Part shown: one piece after another, positions 60,800-64,000 of the stretch
How positions within the stretch are numbered: the stretch's first letter is position 1
Layout of the letters: each line of letters opens with the position of its first letter
Origin: Pseudocitrobacter cyperus
GTDB taxonomy: Bacteria > Pseudomonadota > Gammaproteobacteria > Enterobacterales > Enterobacteriaceae
Length of the DNA stretch: 64,000 nt
Assembly (NCBI RefSeq): GCF_039889165.1
Contig: NZ_JAYMYY010000001.1
Coordinates: forward strand, 1,364,001 to 1,428,000
Direction of reading: 5' to 3'
Translations under genes and position numbers: made by a program
Notes under the pieces: model-generated
The model's input: only the letters and a program-made list of their open reading frames with translations
Database searches by the model: none
Told to the model about the DNA's origin: nothing

Positions 60800-62232
60800 T
60801 TCGCGCCCCCCGCCATCGGCATCCATTGGGAAATCAGCGGCCCTTGATCGTCATCCAGCGTAAAGTGAAACATAATCTGCTCGCCAGACTTCGGTATAGC
60901 CACATTGGCACCCAGCGTGAAGTCCATGGTCATCGCGCCCCAGTGCAGCGCAGGAATCGGCTGATGGGCGAGCGTCACGGTATTGCCCTCAATTCCTTTG
61001 ACGACCCCGTTACCGACATACTCTTCGGCCTTTTTTGTTTCCTGCGGCAGAGCGCTGCGCAGGCTGGCTTCCGAATCAATCAGGAACTGCCCGGAGGTAA
61101 CAACCTTGTCCCCCTCCTTCAACCCGTCTTTAATCTCCGTCCAGCCGTTGGCAGTGATCCCGGTAGTGACGTGAACGGGTGCAAAATGACCATCGCCGGT
61201 TGCGACAATCACCCTGTTTTCACTGCCAGTCGCAATCAGCGCTTCTTCCGGAATCGCCAGTACTGGCGGCTCAGCAGGCGTATCCCGTAAGCTCACGGTT
61301 AAAAACATGCCAGGCTTCAGTTTGTGCTGCGGGTTATCCAGCACAATGCGCGCTTTCAGCGTGCGCGTGGTGGTCTCCATTTGCGGCAGCAGTTCACTCA
61401 CCCTGCCGTGAAATTGCTCTCCCGGCCAGCCATCAGCACGGGCAATAACGTCGTTGCCCGGCATCAGGCGCTGTGCCTGAGTCTGGGGATAATCAATCAC
61501 CACCCATACCGGATCCTGGCTTGCCAGTTCAAACAGCGGCGCAGTGGCACTCACCTGCGCCCCTTCGCGGGTATCCAGTTTCAACACATAACCGTCCTGC
61601 TCCGCACGCAGTACCATGCGCGCCTGCGGTTTTCCGCTGCGCTCTACCTGGCGAATCACCGCTTCCGGCATAAAGGCCAGCGTTAAACGCTCTCTGGCCG
61701 CCCGGGTCAGCCCGATATCACCTAACTGCCGCACGGCCAGATACTCCTGTTGTGCCGCCGTCCACTCGGGTATCCAGAGCTGCGCCAACGGCTCACCCGC
61801 TTTCACCCACTGCTGCGGGGCGCGAACAAACAATTTTTCCACCACCCCCGTTGCGGGGGACGGAATAATTTGCAGGCTGCGCTCGTCGGTCGTCACCGTC
61901 GCGAATGCAGAAAAGGGTTGGATTAATACACGTTTCTCCACCGCGCCAGTACGCATCCCCAGGCTTTGCTGCTGCTGAGGGCTAATGCTGACACCGCCGT
62001 CATCGGGCGTTTCATCGGCATAGCGCGGCACCAGTTGCATATCCATAAACGGTGATTTACCTGGTTTATCAAAGCGTTGGCCAGGTACCATTGGGTCGTA
62101 CCAGTAGAGAACTTTGCGCGCAGGTGAATCGCTCACGCTGGGGTCTGCGACAGGGCTACGGTGCCCCGCGTAATAACCTGCACCGGCGGCCAGCACGGCG
62201 ACAATCGCGATGGTGAGTACACGCATTTTCAT
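60796..62232 (-). CDS. cusB: Periplasmic adaptor CusB with fused CusF-like metal-binding domain
   Basis: Membrane-fusion protein linking CusA to the outer membrane channel, 478 residues. An N-terminal anchor/signal (MKMRVLTIAIVAVLAAGAG) precedes the metal-binding segment with Met48, Met63 and Met65 (DPMVP, PFMDMQLVPR) as in CusB. Barrel-sandwich, hairpin and beta domains follow. Residues 403-478 form an extra CusF-like domain with His423, Trp431, Met434 and Met436 (HQPIPALHWGAMTM), absent from E. coli CusB but known from SilB-type proteins. GGAG precedes the ATG; both ends overlap neighbours by ATGA. Confidence 0.92.
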   Translation of the reverse strand: MKMRVLTIAIVAVLAAGAGYYAGHRSPVADPSVSDSPARKVLYWYDPMVPGQRFDKPGKSPFMDMQLVPRYADETPDDGGVSISPQQQQSLGMRTGAVEKRVLIQPFSAFATVTTDERSLQIIPSPATGVVEKLFVRAPQQWVKAGEPLAQLWIPEWTAAQQEYLAVRQLGDIGLTRAARERLTLAFMPEAVIRQVERSGKPQARMVLRAEQDGYVLKLDTREGAQVSATAPLFELASQDPVWVVIDYPQTQAQRLMPGNDVIARADGWPGEQFHGRVSELLPQMETTTRTLKARIVLDNPQHKLKPGMFLTVSLRDTPAEPPVLAIPEEALIATGSENRVIVATGDGHFAPVHVTTGITANGWTEIKDGLKEGDKVVTSGQFLIDSEASLRSALPQETKKAEEYVGNGVVKGIEGNTVTLAHQPIPALHWGAMTMDFTLGANVAIPKSGEQIMFHFTLDDDQGPLISQWMPMAGGAK

Positions 62233-63485
62233 AGTGCCAGCTCCTGCGGAATCAGATAATGAATCGCCGCCCAGCTACGGGCGACCTCACGTTCGGCCTG
62301 ACTGGCAGCGAGCGTGCTATCAAGCACATCGCGGCGAGCGGCGAGTAAGGAAGCGAGGTCTGACTGCCCGGCGCGATACTGAGCAGTCAGCAGAGAAAGG
62401 CGCTGCTGCTGTAACGGCAGCGTTTCATCGCGCAGGCGTAGCCAGATACTTTGCGCCGCCTGATATTCAGCAATCAGCGAGCTAATCTGCGCCGCATGAT
62501 CGCGTTCAGTCAGCGATAGCTGGTCATTGGCCTGCATGGTGCGCGACACATCCGCCGCGTAATCTTTGTCCTGACGTTTATCTTTAAATAGCGGTAAATC
62601 GACGGTGAACATCACCCCCGCCATATCGTCATACCCTTCCGAACGATGGGCGTAGTAAACCTCCACATCCACATCGGGAATAGCGGCTACCGCCGACTGT
62701 GCCGAACGCGCTTTGGCTTCATTTGCCTGGCGGGCGGCGGCTATCACTTCCGGGTGCAGGCTCACGCCTTCCAGCAGCGATTTTTCATCCGCCGGTAAAC
62801 GTTGATACGGCGGCAGCGCGCCGGAGACGGACTCAATCGGTTGACCGGTAAACTTCATCAGTTTTGCCCGCGCGACCTGTACATCACGCTCGGCAAGGGT
62901 GACGTTATTACGCATGGCATTCAGCGTCACCTTCAGCGCCAGTACGCTATCCGGGGTCGCCGTTCCGCTCCCTACACTGGCGCGCTGGGTTCCCTGCTGA
63001 CGTTCCGTCTCGGCCACCAGCTTGTTAGCCGATTGCAGCGCTTTTTCAGACAGCGCGAGATCCAACCACGCCTGCGCCGTATCGCGTTGCAGGGCGGCGC
63101 GAATCGCTTCGGATTTTGCGTTCACACTTTGCGCCTGCGCCTGCAAAGTCTGCGCTTTACGCTCGCGTTTTTCGGCGCTGACGTAACGCTGCATGATGCC
63201 CACCTTCTGCATGGTCATCCCTTCACGGGTGAGGCGTTGATTATTGCCGCCCTGCACCGGGACGTTTTCGATACCGAACTTCAGTTTCGGGTCAGGTAAT
63301 TCACCTGCGGAGTCCGCCATATTTTCCAGCGCCCGGGCTTCATTGCGATTAGCAGAAAGTTCTGCGGAATAGCGCTGGGCTTGCGACAGAGTTTGCGTGA
63401 GCGTCCATGACTCCGCCTGCACGGCGGAGCCAAAAAGCCCAAGCAACACCCCGCCGAGCCAAAGGCTCAACGTGCGTTGTGTCAT
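62229..63485 (-). CDS. cusC: Outer membrane efflux protein, CusC/CzcC type
   Basis: TolC-fold outer membrane channel of the tripartite pump, 418 residues, with two OEP repeats rich in coiled-coil helices. A signal peptide ends at VQA^ESW (residue 24). There is no lipobox cysteine, unlike E. coli CusC, and the protein is shorter (E. coli CusC has about 457), so it groups better with CzcC-like channels. Overlaps cusB by four bases and follows cusF by 12 bp. The symbol is by operon position. Confidence 0.85.
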   Translation of the reverse strand: MTQRTLSLWLGGVLLGLFGSAVQAESWTLTQTLSQAQRYSAELSANRNEARALENMADSAGELPDPKLKFGIENVPVQGGNNQRLTREGMTMQKVGIMQRYVSAEKRERKAQTLQAQAQSVNAKSEAIRAALQRDTAQAWLDLALSEKALQSANKLVAETERQQGTQRASVGSGTATPDSVLALKVTLNAMRNNVTLAERDVQVARAKLMKFTGQPIESVSGALPPYQRLPADEKSLLEGVSLHPEVIAAARQANEAKARSAQSAVAAIPDVDVEVYYAHRSEGYDDMAGVMFTVDLPLFKDKRQDKDYAADVSRTMQANDQLSLTERDHAAQISSLIAEYQAAQSIWLRLRDETLPLQQQRLSLLTAQYRAGQSDLASLLAARRDVLDSTLAASQAEREVARSWAAIHYLIPQELAL

Positions 63486-63497
63486 GATTCCTCCGGC

Positions 63498-63830
63498 TTA
63501 GCGGTGCGGGTTCAGAGAAACAATCTGGTAGCCGGCATCACCTTCAGTAAAGGTGAAATCAACTTCCTCACCGACGCTTTGCGCGGTTAAAGGATGGGTA
63601 GCCGGTTGAGCAAATTGCATCGTCATCGCAGGCCAGTTCAGCGCGGGGATGGGATGATGGGCAATGGTAATGGCGGTTGGGGTCACTTTTTTGATGATAC
63701 CTTCGCCCTGCCAGGTGGCTGTGGACGGCATCGTCATCGTCGCGTGAGCGCTCATATCGTGCGCAGAGACGGAAAAAGCGGATACAGAAAGCAGTGCGCC
63801 AGTCAGCACACGGGTAAAAATAGTAGACAT
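63498..63830 (-). CDS. cusF: Periplasmic copper/silver chaperone CusF
   Basis: Small periplasmic metallochaperone handing Cu(I)/Ag(I) to CusB. 110 residues with signal peptide ending near SAHA/VSA^HDM (residue 23), a His/Met-rich mature N-terminus (HDMSAHATMTMP) and a beta-barrel with the metal site His58, Trp66, Met69 and Met71 (HHPIPALNWPAMTM). It is the first gene of the operon, reversed in order relative to E. coli cusCFBA, where cusF is second. GGAG lies ahead of the ATG on the minus strand. Confidence 0.92.
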   Translation of the reverse strand: MSTIFTRVLTGALLSVSAFSVSAHDMSAHATMTMPSTATWQGEGIIKKVTPTAITIAHHPIPALNWPAMTMQFAQPATHPLTAQSVGEEVDFTFTEGDAGYQIVSLNPHR

Positions 63831-63838
63831 AGTTAACT

Positions 63839-63881
63839 CCTGATAATCGTTAATTAATTGATAGTTAAACGGATTATCAGG
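63839..63881 (-). promoter_or_regulatory. Inverted repeat in the cus promoter region
   Basis: Perfect ten-base arms CCTGATAATC (63839-63848) and GATTATCAGG (63872-63881), 23 bp apart, directly upstream of cusF, with A/T-rich DNA between. It is not the CusR box that I recall from E. coli (AAAATGACAANNTTGTCATT). Confidence 0.6.
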
Positions 63882-63942
63882 TTTCTATTCGCGGAACCGG
63901 CAAAAACGAATTGTCGCCGGCGGCCCTGCTGCGGGAGGGGTT

Positions 63943-64000
63943 AATGACCACGCTTCTTCCTCACGCCCCACGCACGAAGGCATCACGACGGCCAGTGCCA
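63943..64000 (+). CDS. Possible 5' end of a divergent gene (runs out of window)
   Basis: ATG at 63943 behind GGGAGGGG opens a frame (MTTLLPHAPRTKASRRPVP...) that continues past the window end. It is divergent from the cus operon, where a regulator could be expected, but 19 codons are too few to judge and I recognise nothing in them. Confidence 0.25.

Noticed and set aside
1..64000. Search by eye for prophage, insertion sequences, integrons, CRISPR arrays, toxin-antitoxin or defence genes
   Set aside because: No transposase, integrase, direct-repeat array or typical gene pair was found; the window is almost wholly conserved core genes.

Overview
The window is a stretch of enterobacterial chromosome (Enterobacteriaceae, most like the Enterobacter/Leclercia/Lelliottia/Citrobacter side of the family; genus not decidable from this sequence alone). 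Gene content and order follow the Escherichia coli kdpE-to-pagP segment gene for gene, read in the reverse direction, and most proteins have the same length as their E. coli counterparts. Departures from the E. coli layout are a tricarballylate/citrate block (tcuRABC) between fur and chiQ, a small exported protein of unknown function between asnB and the metT tRNA cluster, a decayed fragment of cobD between nadD and cobC, a block of palindromic GC-rich repeats before gltI, and a four-gene copper/silver RND efflux operon after pagP.

Layout. 1-2.2 kb: 3' part of kdpD and all of kdpE (potassium sensing). 2.2-7.3 kb: pgm-seqA (minus strand), then ybfF, ybfE, fldA, the leader ORF uof and fur (plus strand). 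7.4-12.3 kb: tcuR and tcuABC. 12.3-24.7 kb: chiPQ, glnS and nagE on the minus strand facing nagBACD and asnB; together chitoporin, GlcNAc transport, deacetylation, deamination and the NagC repressor form one amino-sugar regulon with visible NagC and CRP sites. 24.7-26.3 kb: orphan exported protein, then seven tRNAs (Met, Leu, Gln, Gln, Met, Gln, Gln). 26.3-33.3 kb: ubiF, miaB, ybeZYX, lnt. 33.3-38.2 kb: repeats, a sigma-54-type promoter, the glutamate/aspartate ABC transporter gltI-(SroC)-gltJKL, and rihA. 38.2-51.6 kb: ybeL, leuS, lptE, holA, nadD, cobC, rsfS, rlmH, mrdA, mrdB, rlpA, dacA, ybeD (translation, outer membrane assembly, replication clamp loading, NAD, and the elongasome). 51.6-57.5 kb: lipB, ybeF, lipA, tatE, ybeM, crcB, cspE, pagP. 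57.7-63.9 kb: cus/sil-like cusF-C-B-A on the minus strand.

Most of the window is ordinary conserved core. The observations that deserve a second look are the CusB-CusF fusion operon and its inverted-repeat promoter, the unusual membrane domain of NagE, the cobD fossil, the uof/Fur-box arrangement, the paired NagC operators and ChiX target at chiP, and the sigma-54 promoter with NtrC-like boxes placed downstream of it at gltI. I found no phage, insertion sequence, CRISPR array or defence system, and nothing I would call a wholly undescribed system; the copper operon is the nearest to accessory content. Identifications rest on recognition of the protein sequences and comparison with E. coli/Salmonella proteins from memory; no database search was run.
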